A stretch of DNA of 64,000 nucleotides from an uncultured Flavobacteriaceae bacterium. GTDB lineage: Bacteria; Bacteroidota; Bacteroidia; Flavobacteriales; Flavobacteriaceae. How positions within the stretch are numbered: position 1 is the first letter of the stretch; each line of letters starts with the position of its first letter. The position numbers and the translations under genes are program-made. Positions 34,910 to 44,439 of this stretch are shown in pieces. The notes beneath the pieces are model-generated. The model saw only the letters and a list, made by a program, of their open reading frames with translations, was not told the DNA's origin and ran no database searches. Where the stretch lies: the NCBI GenBank assembly GCA_947500435.1, contig CANMRV010000001.1:62001-126000 (forward strand), in the 5' to 3' direction.

Positions 34910-36127
34910 ATGAAATCTAACAAAACCGCCTTACTTTTTATTTTCATTACCATTCTTGTTGATGTAATTGGCATCGGTATTATAATTCCAATTATTCCTG
35001 ATTTAATCATGGAATTAACAGGCGAAGGCACAGCCCAAGCGATAATTTACGGTATGTGGTTGACTACTGCTTTCGCAGGGATGCAATTCTTGTTTTCGCC
35101 AGTACTTGGGGAGATTTCAGATAAATACGGAAGAAGACCAATTCTTCTGATTGCGCTGTTAGGATTAAGCATTGATTACTTAATCCATGCTTGGGCACCT
35201 ACAATTACGTTCTTATTTATAGGAAGATTTCTAGCGGGAATTACTGGAGCAAGCTTCACCGTTGCATCTGCTTATATCGCCGATATCAGTACTCCTGAAG
35301 AGAAAGCAAAAAATTTCGGACTAATCGGAGCCGCTTTCGGATTAGGGTTTATAATCGGCCCTGGAATAGGAGGGTTTTTCGGTGAAATCGATATTCGACT
35401 TCCTTTCTACATTGCAGCCGGATTGACCTTTGCCAATTTTGTTTTCGGTTATTTCTTCGTTCCAGAATCATTAACACCTGAGAACAGAAGACCCATTAAT
35501 ATTATGAAAATGATTCCAGGTGTTTCATTGGCAAGCCTTAGAAACTACAAAGGAGTTTTGTTATTGATTTTCGCCTTCTTTTTGGCCAATTTGGCGGGTC
35601 AGGCTTTACCCGCTGTTTGGTCATATTATGGAATAGAACGTTATGACTGGAGTCCACAGCAAATCGGAATTTCCCTCATGGTAGTCGGTTTATTGGTAGC
35701 TATAGCACAGGGTTTTTTAGTTGGAGTAGTTGTCAAAAAAATTGGAAAGAAAAGAACCATAATCTTCGGATTTCTACTATGGACCATTGGAATGTTTTTA
35801 TTTTCCCAAGCCGCTGAACCATGGATGCTATATGCCTTTTTAATTCCGTACGCTTTTGGAGGTATCGCCGGACCCACCATGCAAGGTGTCATCTCAAACC
35901 AAGTATCTGAAAAAGAACAAGGAATCCTTCAAGGTGCCATTACAGGGTTGGTCAGCGTCACAGCAATTTTGGGTCAATTGATATTCGCACCGGTATTTTA
36001 CTATTTTATTCGTGCAGAGTCAGAAGTATACTTCCCTGGGGCACCATATGCACTGGCGGCCCTGTTATTATTCATTGCTTTTCTTTTTGCGACTTTGGCA
36101 ATGAAACGCATGGACTTGACAGATTAG
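34910..36127 (+). CDS. TetA-type MFS transporter
   Basis: 405 residues, twelve membrane helices. Motif A lies in the loop between helices 2 and 3 (GEISDKYGRRPILL); the fifth-helix motif C of antiporters (GLGFIIGPGIGGFFG) and the N-terminal ILVDVIGIGIIIPIIP segment are those of the TCR/Tet drug:proton antiporters. It probably exports drugs or metabolites from the cytoplasm. A resistance function cannot be claimed, because many Bacteroidota carry such housekeeping homologues. It is a single gene, 20 bases after the ATP synthase terminator. Confidence 0.88.
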   Translation: MKSNKTALLFIFITILVDVIGIGIIIPIIPDLIMELTGEGTAQAIIYGMWLTTAFAGMQFLFSPVLGEISDKYGRRPILLIALLGLSIDYLIHAWAPTITFLFIGRFLAGITGASFTVASAYIADISTPEEKAKNFGLIGAAFGLGFIIGPGIGGFFGEIDIRLPFYIAAGLTFANFVFGYFFVPESLTPENRRPINIMKMIPGVSLASLRNYKGVLLLIFAFFLANLAGQALPAVWSYYGIERYDWSPQQIGISLMVVGLLVAIAQGFLVGVVVKKIGKKRTIIFGFLLWTIGMFLFSQAAEPWMLYAFLIPYAFGGIAGPTMQGVISNQVSEKEQGILQGAITGLVSVTAILGQLIFAPVFYYFIRAESEVYFPGAPYALAALLLFIAFLFATLAMKRMDLTD

Positions 36128-36192
36128 AGGGTATAATTTTAAGTCCAGCCCCAAACTTTTCGTAAAGGCTTCAAAGATTGTTCTGAATTGTC

Positions 36193-36200
36193 TAATTTTG
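36193..36200 (+). promoter_or_regulatory. Promoter -7 box of the flippase-dut operon
   Basis: TAATTTTG, an exact TAnnTTTG match, 19 bases before the TTG start at 36220. Confidence 0.6.
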
Positions 36201-36219
36201 GCGCTTAACCTTCACACTA

Positions 36220-37680
36220 TTGAATCCGCTTAAAAAACTATTTAAACAGACGGCCATTTATGGGTTGGCTACGGTCTTACCGCGCATGTTGTCTTTTATT
36301 CTGGTTCCTATATATACTGAAGTAATGGCACCGGGATTATATGGCGAGGTTTCAATAATATTTTCATGGTTTGCCATTTTTAATGTCCTATTAGCTTATG
36401 GAATGGAAACTGCTTTTTTCAGATTTTACAGCTCGTCAGACGATAAAGATAAAGTGGTTTCAACCTCTTTAATTGCGATTGTAGTCACTACATTTTTGTT
36501 TTTAGCAATAGGATGGCTTTTTCAAAATGCCTTAGCAAATGTTCTTGAAATTGATATAAAATATATCAAATTCGTTATTTGGATTCTAACCTTAGATGCC
36601 TTGGTTATGATCCCCTTTGCTTGGCTAAGGGCAAATGAGAAACCTATGAGGTATGCTATCATCAAGATACTCAATGTCGGCATCAATCTAGGACTGAATA
36701 TCTTTTTTCTGCTAGTTTTGCCCAGTCTGGTAGAAAATAATATAGAATCGATGTTTGGATGGATGTATAAACCTGATTTTCAAATATCATACATCTTTAT
36801 TTCTAACTTGATTGCAAGTGCAATTACATTTCTCTTAATGCTACAACCCTATATTAGAAATTCGTATATTTTCGATTTAGACTTGTTCAAAAGGATGATG
36901 AAGTATTCTTGGCCAGTTCTTATTGCCGGAGTCGCTTACAGTATCAATGAAGTTTTTGACCGTGTCTTATTGGAAAAACTACTGGATCCAAGTACATCTA
37001 AGGAGAAAGTCGGTATGTACTCTGCATGTTACAAGTTGGGTCTTTTTATGACACTTTTCGCTACTGCATTTCGAATGGGAATCGAACCCTTCTTTTTTAG
37101 TCATGCAGGAAGTGAAAATCCACAAAAGGCCTATGCCCAAATTACCAATTATTTTGTGGTTTTAGGAAGTGTTATTTTGTTATCAGTTATTGTTTTTGCC
37201 GATGTTTTAAAGGAGCTTTTTGTTCGAGATGAAGCTTACTGGGAAGCCATGAGCATTGTTCCTCTAATAGTACTGGCCAGCTTCTTCCTGGGAATTTATC
37301 ATAACCTATCTGTTTGGTATAAGGTAACAGATAAAACTCGGTATGGCGCTTTCATATCAGTTATTGGAGCGGTCCTAACGATTGGCATAAATTACTTTTT
37401 CATCCCTGAGATTGGATATATGGCTTCTGCAATAGCAACTTTGACTGCCTATGGCACAATGATGTTTCTATCCTATTACTTTGGAAAATCTAGATATCCC
37501 GTACCTTATAATTTCAGGAAGATTTTATTCTATTTAGGCATTTCCATCCTTTTTTCGGCAATTGCTTTTTACGGATTCGATAGAAGTCTCTATGCAGGAA
37601 TTCCTTTACTCCTAATTTTCTTAGGAGCTGTTTATAAACTTGAAAATGATAAACTCAGACAAATATTTTTAAAGAAATGA
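36220..37680 (+). CDS. Polysaccharide flippase (MATE/Wzx-like, MOP superfamily)
   Basis: 486 residues, about fourteen membrane helices. The start [20 protein letters not shown] and the next helix [20 protein letters not shown] are characteristic of lipopolysaccharide biosynthesis flippases. These move lipid-linked oligosaccharides over the inner membrane. The start codon is TTG, placed 19 bases after the promoter box, with no suitable ATG upstream. It overlaps dut by four bases (ATGA), showing coupling. The substrate is not known; it could also act in peptidoglycan precursor transport. Confidence 0.88.
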   Translation: MNPLKKLFKQTAIYGLATVLPRMLSFILVPIYTEVMAPGLYGEVSIIFSWFAIFNVLLAYGMETAFFRFYSSSDDKDKVVSTSLIAIVVTTFLFLAIGWLFQNALANVLEIDIKYIKFVIWILTLDALVMIPFAWLRANEKPMRYAIIKILNVGINLGLNIFFLLVLPSLVENNIESMFGWMYKPDFQISYIFISNLIASAITFLLMLQPYIRNSYIFDLDLFKRMMKYSWPVLIAGVAYSINEVFDRVLLEKLLDPSTSKEKVGMYSACYKLGLFMTLFATAFRMGIEPFFFSHAGSENPQKAYAQITNYFVVLGSVILLSVIVFADVLKELFVRDEAYWEAMSIVPLIVLASFFLGIYHNLSVWYKVTDKTRYGAFISVIGAVLTIGINYFFIPEIGYMASAIATLTAYGTMMFLSYYFGKSRYPVPYNFRKILFYLGISILFSAIAFYGFDRSLYAGIPLLLIFLGAVYKLENDKLRQIFLKK

Positions 37681-38111
37681 CCATAAAAATCATCAACAAA
37701 TCAGTTCATCAGTTACCACACTATGAAACCATCGCTTCAGCTGGAATGGACCTTAGAGCTAACCTTTCTGAATCAGTAACCTTAGAGCCTTTGGAAAGGA
37801 CAATCATCAAAACAGGGCTCTTTATAGAGCTTCCAGTGGGCTTTGAAGCACAGGTGAGACCAAGAAGTGGTCTCGCAGCCAAGAAGGGCATTACAGTCCT
37901 CAATGCGCCCGGTACTGTTGACGCTGATTACCGTGGTGAAATAGGGGTGATTTTGGTAAACTTATCGAATGAATCTTTTACAATCGAAAATGGAGAGCGT
38001 GTTGCTCAATTGGTTATCGCGAAGCATGAACGTGCGGAATGGGTTGAAGTTGAAAAACTTTCTTCCACAGATCGAGGAGCTGGAGGATTTGGGAGTACAG
38101 GGGTTAAATAA
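37677..38111 (+). CDS. dut: dUTP diphosphatase
   Basis: 144 residues, the trimeric dUTPase fold. All five motifs are visible: AGMDLRA (1), [10 protein letters not shown] (2), [17 protein letters not shown] (3, with the catalytic Asp), RVAQLVI (4) and [10 protein letters not shown] (5, the mobile Gly-rich tail). It hydrolyses dUTP to dUMP and diphosphate, keeping uracil out of DNA. It is translationally coupled to the flippase gene. Confidence 0.97.
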   Translation: MTIKIINKSVHQLPHYETIASAGMDLRANLSESVTLEPLERTIIKTGLFIELPVGFEAQVRPRSGLAAKKGITVLNAPGTVDADYRGEIGVILVNLSNESFTIENGERVAQLVIAKHERAEWVEVEKLSSTDRGAGGFGSTGVK

Positions 38112-38199
38112 GGGGCACGCCCGTAAATAATTCTACGGTTCAGCAATTCACCCATAAATTCACCGTTACACTAGTACAATAATAAACTGAAATTTCAAT

Positions 38200-39216
38200 A
38201 TGAAAATTATAGTACCTATGGCGGGCAGAGGTTCGCGACTTAGACCACATTCTTTGACAGTCCCAAAACCTTTAATCCCGGTTGCTGGGAAGCCTATAGT
38301 TCATCGTCTGGTGAGTGATATTGCGAAGGTACTTGGTGAACCAATTGAAGAAGTTGCCTTTGTCTTAGGTGACCCTGCTTTTTTTGGGGATGATGTTGTT
38401 GCGAGCCTAAAAGAATTGGCCGAAGGTTTAGGGGCAAAAGCATCCATATACCGTCAAGACCAACCTTTGGGTACAGGTCATGCAATCATGTGTGCTAAAG
38501 ACTCTTTGGAAGGCCCTGCGGTAATTGCCTACGCAGACACTTTGATTCGAGCGGACTTTGATTTAGACAAATCAGCGGATAGTGTGATTTGGGTAAAACA
38601 AGTGGACCAGCCAGAAGCTTACGGCGTAGTTAAACTAAACGACAATCAAGAGATTGTAGAATTGGTTGAAAAACCGGAACAGTTTGTTTCTGATTTGGCG
38701 GTTATCGGTATTTACTATTTCAAAGATGTTGGTCAGTTAAAAGACGAATTACAATTGGTTCTAGATAATAATATTATCAACGGAGGTGAATATCAAATCA
38801 ATGATGGTATCAAGCAAATGATGGCCAAGGGAATGAAATTTGTTCCCGGAAAAGTTGATGAATGGATGGACTGTGGAAACAAAGCTGTAACCCTAGAAAC
38901 CAATATGCGAATGCTAGGTTTTCTTGAGAAGGACGGAGAAGCTTTGATTTCAAATTCCGTTCAGCTGGATAATGCAAACATCATAGAACCTTGCTTTATT
39001 GGCGAAAATGTAGTTTTGAAGGATACAACGGTCGGACCCTATGTTTCCATCGGAAATAACACAACTGTAGTAAATTCAACGATTAAGAACAGTTTGATAC
39101 AAACACAAACTAAAATATCAAATGCCAATTTAGACAATGCTATGATCGGAAATCATGTAGTATTTGATGGTAACTTTGAGGCAGTAAGTATCGGAGATTA
39201 TTCCGTTTTGGAATAG
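38200..39216 (+). CDS. Sugar nucleotidyltransferase (glucose-1-phosphate thymidylyl/uridylyl type)
   Basis: 338 residues. The N-terminal Rossmann-like domain opens with IIVPMAGRGSRLRPHSL and KPLIPVAGKPI, the nucleotide and phosphate binding loops, then GTGHAIMCAK and YADTLI with the metal-binding Asp. The C-terminal part (about 245-338) has left-handed beta-helix hexapeptides (VVLKDTTVGPYVSIGNNTT). It activates a hexose-1-phosphate with NTP to an NDP-sugar for envelope glycans. Whether the product is dTDP- or UDP-glucose cannot be told. It follows dut after 88 bases. Confidence 0.88.
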   Translation: MKIIVPMAGRGSRLRPHSLTVPKPLIPVAGKPIVHRLVSDIAKVLGEPIEEVAFVLGDPAFFGDDVVASLKELAEGLGAKASIYRQDQPLGTGHAIMCAKDSLEGPAVIAYADTLIRADFDLDKSADSVIWVKQVDQPEAYGVVKLNDNQEIVELVEKPEQFVSDLAVIGIYYFKDVGQLKDELQLVLDNNIINGGEYQINDGIKQMMAKGMKFVPGKVDEWMDCGNKAVTLETNMRMLGFLEKDGEALISNSVQLDNANIIEPCFIGENVVLKDTTVGPYVSIGNNTTVVNSTIKNSLIQTQTKISNANLDNAMIGNHVVFDGNFEAVSIGDYSVLE

Positions 39217-39252
39217 TTGTTGTGATTGACATCCCATCAACTAAACTTTTAC

Positions 39253-39789
39253 ATGATGGGGTTTCGAAGCAAGTTATTAGGGCTAATTGGATTCATAATT
39301 TTTGGTTTTGAATTAAGTGCTCAGCAAAGTAAATTAGATAGTGTTAATCTCGATTACATTTATAATAAATGGGTTCTATCAGAAGGAGAATCTTCTTTTG
39401 GGAATTTAATACTCAGGAACGAAGATTTTTTTAAAGGTAATACCTCGGATGGAAAAGCTAGAAATCGATGGAGATTTGCGGAGCATAGTGATGTATTTGT
39501 AAATTGGCCATATAGCAAAGTAGGTGTTTACAAAAGGCAAATTCCCCGTCGTCGACCAAAAAGAACATGTGGCTCACATGGGCCAGGCGGCAGAAGCATT
39601 GGAAGATTTTATTATAGCCCTCCCACAAGAATTAAAGGTAAATGGAGTCTTGTTGATGACGGGTATACATCTAAAATCAAGCTTTTTTATTACCAAGCTG
39701 AAAAAGGAAAACCTTTTAAATTATCGAGTACGAAGGTTTATGAAATTATACATTTGGAAAGAGATTTAATGATTCTAAGAAAGGAATAA
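39253..39789 (+). CDS. Hypothetical secreted protein, lipocalin-like
   Basis: 178 residues. A signal peptide (about 1-24, ending ELSAQQ) is followed by a beta-rich domain with NKWVLSEGE near its start and GKWSLVDDGY in the second half, like the repeated G-x-W strands of lipocalin-like Bacteroidota proteins. A basic, Gly-rich loop (RQIPRRRPKRTCGSHG) splits the domain and is unusual. No family is recognised with confidence. It lies between the nucleotidyltransferase and TPR genes on the same strand and probably belongs to the same operon. The in-frame TTG at 39226 is less likely as start. Confidence 0.65.
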   Translation: MMGFRSKLLGLIGFIIFGFELSAQQSKLDSVNLDYIYNKWVLSEGESSFGNLILRNEDFFKGNTSDGKARNRWRFAEHSDVFVNWPYSKVGVYKRQIPRRRPKRTCGSHGPGGRSIGRFYYSPPTRIKGKWSLVDDGYTSKIKLFYYQAEKGKPFKLSSTKVYEIIHLERDLMILRKE

Positions 39790-39801
39790 TCATTTTTATC
39801 A

Positions 39802-40749
39802 ATGAGAAATAGAAAACTTAGTTACTTATTTTTAGTTTTCACATTACTAATGTTGAAGTCGTTTCACGCCCAAGAAAAAGAACCCGAAATCAACATCGAA
39901 GAAAGCGCTGAGGTTTTTCTCGAAGAATATTCAGACGATTTCGAAGAGGCTTTTTTCGAAGCCTTAAAACAAAAAGGAATCGAAAATTACGATAGGGCTA
40001 TCAATCTATTCTTGGAATGTAAAAGGCTTGATGCGGACAATATTGTAGTTGACCATGAATTGGCGAAAGCTTATTTATCGAATAAGAATTACAACTTAGC
40101 ACGCGACTACGGCGTTGCAGCTCTTATTTCAGAGCCCGAAAATTCATGGTATTTGAACACTTTGGTCGAAGCCCTTGAAAAACAGGGAAGTTCCATTGAA
40201 GATTTGGAGATGGGTATCTTTTCCGATAATTTAAAATTACAAGAAAATCTAGCCCTGATTTATTACAAAAGAGAGAAGTATGAGGATGCTTTGGCCGTTT
40301 TGAAGAATCTCAAAAAAACCAATTTTTTAGATGATTTAAGTTCAACAATCTACGATTCCATCGAAAAAAGAGACAAAAACAGTCAAAAAACGTCTTTTAC
40401 GGCCACTGTCACCAACACCTCGGAAGGGACATCTTCAGTGAATGGATACAAAGGGCGAATTGACGGTCTTATCAGAACGAATAATCATATGATTCTAAAA
40501 CAAGTCGCTGCTGAAGCGGTTGAAAGTTTTCCATCACAACCCTATTTTTATTATGCACAAGGCTATGCATTTAATAAAACGGGAAAGCACCGTGATGCTA
40601 TTGAGGTATTAGAAGCCTCCCTTGATTATTTGGTGGGCGATATTTCTCTTGCCAACAAAATCTACACAGAACTATCAGAAGCTTATAACGGCATTAACAA
40701 TTCCGTTAAGGCAAATATGTATCTTCGTAAGGTAAAAGCCGGGTTTTAA
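39802..40749 (+). CDS. Secreted TPR-repeat protein
   Basis: 315 residues. A signal peptide (1-23, ending SFHAQ) is followed by an acidic stretch (EINIEESAEVFLEEYSDDFE) and about six TPR-like helical pairs (residues 50-190 and 225-315) divided by a Ser/Thr-rich linker (FTATVTNTSEGTSSVNG). TPR proteins hold complexes together. This gene directly abuts the DUF4292 gene, its stop being followed at once by the next ATG, so the two products likely act together at the outer membrane. The position before DUF4292 and EnvC-type genes is conserved as far as I recall. Confidence 0.82.
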   Translation: MRNRKLSYLFLVFTLLMLKSFHAQEKEPEINIEESAEVFLEEYSDDFEEAFFEALKQKGIENYDRAINLFLECKRLDADNIVVDHELAKAYLSNKNYNLARDYGVAALISEPENSWYLNTLVEALEKQGSSIEDLEMGIFSDNLKLQENLALIYYKREKYEDALAVLKNLKKTNFLDDLSSTIYDSIEKRDKNSQKTSFTATVTNTSEGTSSVNGYKGRIDGLIRTNNHMILKQVAAEAVESFPSQPYFYYAQGYAFNKTGKHRDAIEVLEASLDYLVGDISLANKIYTELSEAYNGINNSVKANMYLRKVKAGF

Positions 40750-41550
40750 ATGACAAAGACATTATTTCAATCGATTCCAAAACGACTAGGCGTTTGTTTT
40801 TTGGTCTTGTTCGTTATTTCCTGTAAGTCCAATAAGGTTTTAACTGGTGGCGAGGCGAACGAAAACCTTTCTGCAAAAACGATTATCAAGACCCACTATC
40901 AAAATGAAATTGATTTCACAACCCTTAGGGGGAAGATGAAAATTGAGTATTCCAACGGTGAGGATAATCAAGGTGTTTCCGTTAGTCTTCGCATGGAAAA
41001 AAACAAAGCGATATGGATTAGTGCTCCCTTTGGTATAGTTAAAGCCTATATTACTCCAGAACGAGTATCCTTTTATAACAAACTTGAGAATGAATATTTC
41101 GATGGGGATTTTTCCTATCTAAGTAATCTATTGGGAACCGAACTTGATTTTCAAAAGGTTCAGAACCTCCTCTTAGGCCAAGCATTGCTTGATCTAACGG
41201 AAGAGAAATATGATTTGGAAGTTGCGGACAAGAACTATCAGTTAAAACCTAGAAAAGTCGCTGAACTTTTTAAAATACTATTCCAAATTGAGCCGAAGAA
41301 TTTCAAAATTGCTACGCAACAGCTTTCACAACCTTTGAAAAAAAGATTGCTTGAAATTGACTATCAGGACTATCAAAAAATCAGTCAATATGTACTGCCG
41401 AATTCAATTTTTATTACTGCTATCGACAAAGATGTAAAGAATACAATTGCGATAGAATACAGAAATATTGAATTTAATAACCCAATGAATTTTCCGTATA
41501 AAATCCCGAAGGGATATAAAGAAATTGTTTTAACGAAAAATGATATTTAG
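40750..41550 (+). CDS. DUF4292 lipoprotein
   Basis: 266 residues. A lipoprotein signal (LVLFVISCKSNK, lipidated Cys about 25) precedes a half-barrel domain of curved strands (TLRGKMKIEYSNGEDNQGVS, then AIWISAPFGIVKAYITPERV), the shape of LolA/LolB-type carriers. DUF4292 proteins are widespread in Bacteroidota with unknown function; the resemblance to LolB suggests that it receives lipoproteins or lipids at the outer membrane. It overlaps the EnvC-type gene by 11 bases. A LolB role here is inference. Confidence 0.88.
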   Translation: MTKTLFQSIPKRLGVCFLVLFVISCKSNKVLTGGEANENLSAKTIIKTHYQNEIDFTTLRGKMKIEYSNGEDNQGVSVSLRMEKNKAIWISAPFGIVKAYITPERVSFYNKLENEYFDGDFSYLSNLLGTELDFQKVQNLLLGQALLDLTEEKYDLEVADKNYQLKPRKVAELFKILFQIEPKNFKIATQQLSQPLKKRLLEIDYQDYQKISQYVLPNSIFITAIDKDVKNTIAIEYRNIEFNNPMNFPYKIPKGYKEIVLTKNDI

Positions 41551-42784
41551 GAAACGATACATCCTTTCATTTTTACTTTTCTTAGGGATGTTCGTCCCTC
41601 AAACGACAACTGCCCAAACCAACGAACAAAAAGCCCTTGAGGCCAAACGAGAACGACTTCAAACCGAAATCAGGGATATCAATCGCCTACTTTTTGCCGA
41701 GAAGAAAGAACGCGGAAGCATTTTAGACCAAATGGAAGCTTTGGATAAGAAAATCAACGTGCGCCAGCAATTGATTCGCGTTACGAATCAGCAGTCCAAT
41801 CTTTTGAATCGCCAAATCAATGCCAATATTAGGAAAATAACCAAACTACGTGAAGACTTAAAAACCTTAAAAGATGATTACGGATTGATGATTCAAAAGT
41901 CCTATCAGAATAAATCGCAGCAAAGCAGATTGATGTTTTTACTGTCTTCAGAAAATTTCTTTCAAGCTTTTAAGCGCATTCAGTACATGAAACAATATAC
42001 TGACTATAGAAGAGAGCAAGGAGAAGCAATTGTCACCAAGACAGATGATCTAGCGCGTCTAAACAAAGACCTCAATGAAGAAAGAAAGGTAAAAGAGATA
42101 TTGATTGCACAAAATAGAAAGGCGAAAAATCAACTTTTTAAAGAAATACAGACTCAAAAAGAACTTTTGGCAACCATTCGCCAGAATGAAAGCAAGTACA
42201 CGGCTAGTATTAACGCAAAGCAAAAGGAAGCAAGAAAAATTGACAAGCAGATTGAACGATTGATAAAAGAGGCGATTGCTGCGGCCAATAAGGCGAATAG
42301 GAAAGCTGGGAGCAACAAAGTATCGAATTCTAGCAAGTTTGATTTAACTCCCGAAGCTACTTTGGTCGCGAATAACTTTACCGCAAACAAAGGCAAACTG
42401 ATTTGGCCAGTGGAGAAAGGCATAAAAAGTCAAGGTTTTGGTGAGTACCGTGACCCGGTTTATCCTGGTATTAAACATGAAAGTAATGGTGTTATAATTG
42501 CTACGGATGAGGGAGCAATCGCCAGAGCAATTTTTGAAGGTGAAGTGATTGCTATTCTTGCTGTACCAGGCGGTAAAAAAGGTGTCACGATCAAGCACGG
42601 AAACTTCATAAGTACCTATTACAATCTATCGGATGTATATGTGCGTAAAGGCGATGTAGTCGCTCTAAAAACGGAGCTAGGAAAAATATATACCAATCGG
42701 TCTAATGGCCAAACACGTCTTAAATTCTACCTTTACGAGGATACTTCGAAGTTGAACCCCGAGGAATGGGTGTATCAATTGTAA
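41540..42784 (+). CDS. EnvC-type M23 peptidase homologue with degenerate active site
   Basis: 414 residues: signal peptide (1-25, ending TTTAQ), long coiled coil (about 28-125 and 140-250) and a C-terminal LytM domain (about 285-414). The canonical metal ligands (H-x3-D, then H-x-H) are altered: GIKHESNGVIIAT keeps the first His but has no Asp, the usual His of the YAHLS motif is Asn in TYYNLSDV, and the last LHF is LKF. It should therefore activate amidases, as EnvC does, rather than cut peptidoglycan. The gene is coupled to DUF4292 by an 11-base overlap. Confidence 0.9.
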   Translation: MIFRKRYILSFLLFLGMFVPQTTTAQTNEQKALEAKRERLQTEIRDINRLLFAEKKERGSILDQMEALDKKINVRQQLIRVTNQQSNLLNRQINANIRKITKLREDLKTLKDDYGLMIQKSYQNKSQQSRLMFLLSSENFFQAFKRIQYMKQYTDYRREQGEAIVTKTDDLARLNKDLNEERKVKEILIAQNRKAKNQLFKEIQTQKELLATIRQNESKYTASINAKQKEARKIDKQIERLIKEAIAAANKANRKAGSNKVSNSSKFDLTPEATLVANNFTANKGKLIWPVEKGIKSQGFGEYRDPVYPGIKHESNGVIIATDEGAIARAIFEGEVIAILAVPGGKKGVTIKHGNFISTYYNLSDVYVRKGDVVALKTELGKIYTNRSNGQTRLKFYLYEDTSKLNPEEWVYQL

Positions 42785-42805
42785 GAAATCCGAGGTAACT
42801 TTCAA

Positions 42806-43321
42806 CTACTCTCCCATGAACAAAGCACGAAGCTCGGTCGCATCAGTCGGATTCATTTTCCCCGCTAAAACCAGACTCAATTGCTTTCTGCGAAGTGCTG
42901 CATCAAAGCGTTCTTTTTCCAATTCAGTTTCCGGTATTAACTGGGGCACTTGAGTAGGTCTTCCGGTTTCATCTAAGGCGACAAAAGTGTAAATACCTTC
43001 GTTTGCTTTAGAACGCTTTCCACTAAAACGATCTTCAATCCAAACATCTATAAAGACTTCCATAGAGGTTGAAAATGCTCTTGAAACTGAGGCTTCCACA
43101 GTAACAACACTTCCTAATGGAACTGCCTGGGTAAAGGCCACGTGATTTACAGAGGCTGTTACCGTTAATCTATTGCTGTGTCTTCCAGCAGCGATACTTG
43201 CTGCCCTATCCATTCTTGCAAGTAACTCACCACCAAAGAGGTTCTTCAATATATTCGTCTCCCCAGGAAGCACGATATCGGTCAATATTGCAAGTGAATC
43301 TTTTGGATTTTTAGCGTCCAT
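42806..43321 (-). CDS. Acyl-CoA thioesterase (hotdog fold)
   Basis: 171 residues. The hotdog helix contains the catalytic Asn/Gly region ETNILKNLFGGELLARMD, followed by TASVNHVAFTQAVPLG and the long strand TSMEVFIDVWIED. This is the YciA/BFIT-like thioesterase pattern; it hydrolyses acyl-CoA to free acid in the cytoplasm. A start further upstream (TTG at 43339) is unlikely because a promoter box covers it; ATG 43321 leaves a short leader. The chain-length preference is not known. Confidence 0.9.
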   Translation of the reverse strand: MDAKNPKDSLAILTDIVLPGETNILKNLFGGELLARMDRAASIAAGRHSNRLTVTASVNHVAFTQAVPLGSVVTVEASVSRAFSTSMEVFIDVWIEDRFSGKRSKANEGIYTFVALDETGRPTQVPQLIPETELEKERFDAALRRKQLSLVLAGKMNPTDATELRALFMGE

Positions 43322-43336
43322 ACCTAAAATTTGGGG

Positions 43337-43344
43337 CAAAGATA
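43337..43344 (-). promoter_or_regulatory. Promoter -7 box of the thioesterase gene
   Basis: TATCTTTG on the minus strand, 15 bases before ATG 43321, an exact TAnnTTTG match. Confidence 0.55.
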
Positions 43345-43379
43345 CGTCGGAATACTAGGGTGAAAAAAGAGGATGTGAA

Positions 43380-44348
43380 TTATTTAACAGACAGCAGCCA
43401 CGCATCTTTACTCTGCGTACGTTTCACTGCTCTTAAAGCGTTTAGAGCCTCGTCAACATCAGTATAGCTGTCATAGTTGACCATGTGAAGCCCATGCCGG
43501 TTCGTGCCTATATAGGTAGCGTTGTAACCACGCCTTTTTAACTGGCGAATCTTTTTATCCGCATTTTTTCGAAAACGGAAGGCGCCAGCAACGATATGAT
43601 GTGTTTTAACATTTCTCTTTTTCGTGATTGTAGTCTTGGTCTTAACAACGTCTAGGGATATTGAGGGCAACTCCAAAGGCTCAACATCAAAGAAAGTGGC
43701 TTCCTGAATTCGTTTAGCAACTTGTTCTTGTGCTTCTTCGACCGCCAATTGCTGATTTCCGAGATTGTCATTGATAAATCGATATCCAGTCAGTCCTAAG
43801 GAAATAGCCAAAAGGCCAACCGCAGCGTATTTTAAATAGGGTCGTAAGGATCTCGTCTCTCTCTTCTCAGGAGTAAATACAAAAGGCACCTTTTCTTCGA
43901 TGGTCTCCACTTCCTCTTTTAAAACCTCGCGAGTAACCGGTACTGAAACAAAAGAGGATAATCCGAAGGAAGAAGTCAGATAATTGATATTGTTATGTGG
44001 TTGAAACTGAATTTTTCCAGCTTCGTTCAACTTTAGCTCACCGATATTCTCCAATAACAACTTTTCCCCTTTTTGTAAACGCGATTTCCATTCGGTCGTT
44101 GCGTCCTCAACCTTTCGCAACATCTCTTCGTAGCTTGTTTTTTCAGCTTCAGCCATATAAGAAACGAGCAACCCATCATTGGTGACCACTTGTTCGTTGA
44201 AGGAAATGGCTTTTGACGGAGGGTAAAAGGCGTTGGTGGTTTTGTGAATTACAGCCGACTTCATTTGTGTCAAGAAAGCACCTAAGCCAGGCACCATGAC
44301 GCAATTGTATCGATAAAGCAATTCTGATATATAGTGTTCTAATACCAT
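43380..44348 (-). CDS. HU-CCDC81/SPOR-domain membrane protein
   Basis: 322 residues. The cytoplasmic N-terminal part (about 1-125) has two HU-like (CCDC81) modules: HYISELLYRYNCVMVPGLGA and LENIGELKLNEAGKIQF. One membrane helix (about 173-193, LKYAAVGLLAISLGLTGYRF) leads to a periplasmic SPOR domain (about 245-322: HHIVAGAFRFRKNADKKIRQ). SPOR domains bind denuded peptidoglycan at the septum; the HU-like part may bind DNA, so the protein may link nucleoid and division site. That link is inference. The gene is divergent from dprA. Confidence 0.85.
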   Translation of the reverse strand: MVLEHYISELLYRYNCVMVPGLGAFLTQMKSAVIHKTTNAFYPPSKAISFNEQVVTNDGLLVSYMAEAEKTSYEEMLRKVEDATTEWKSRLQKGEKLLLENIGELKLNEAGKIQFQPHNNINYLTSSFGLSSFVSVPVTREVLKEEVETIEEKVPFVFTPEKRETRSLRPYLKYAAVGLLAISLGLTGYRFINDNLGNQQLAVEEAQEQVAKRIQEATFFDVEPLELPSISLDVVKTKTTITKKRNVKTHHIVAGAFRFRKNADKKIRQLKRRGYNATYIGTNRHGLHMVNYDSYTDVDEALNALRAVKRTQSKDAWLLSVK

Positions 44349-44439
44349 CTGCCGCAAATATTACGAAAAATATTAGCCCTTCAAAACCCCTTTCATAACT
44401 TTTTATTAACATTATAATTTCCGTATTTTGTGAATAACT

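Noticed and set aside
34910..36127. Tetracycline resistance gene
   Set aside because: Only general MFS/Tet motifs are seen; homologues without resistance are common, so a specific resistance claim is not supported.
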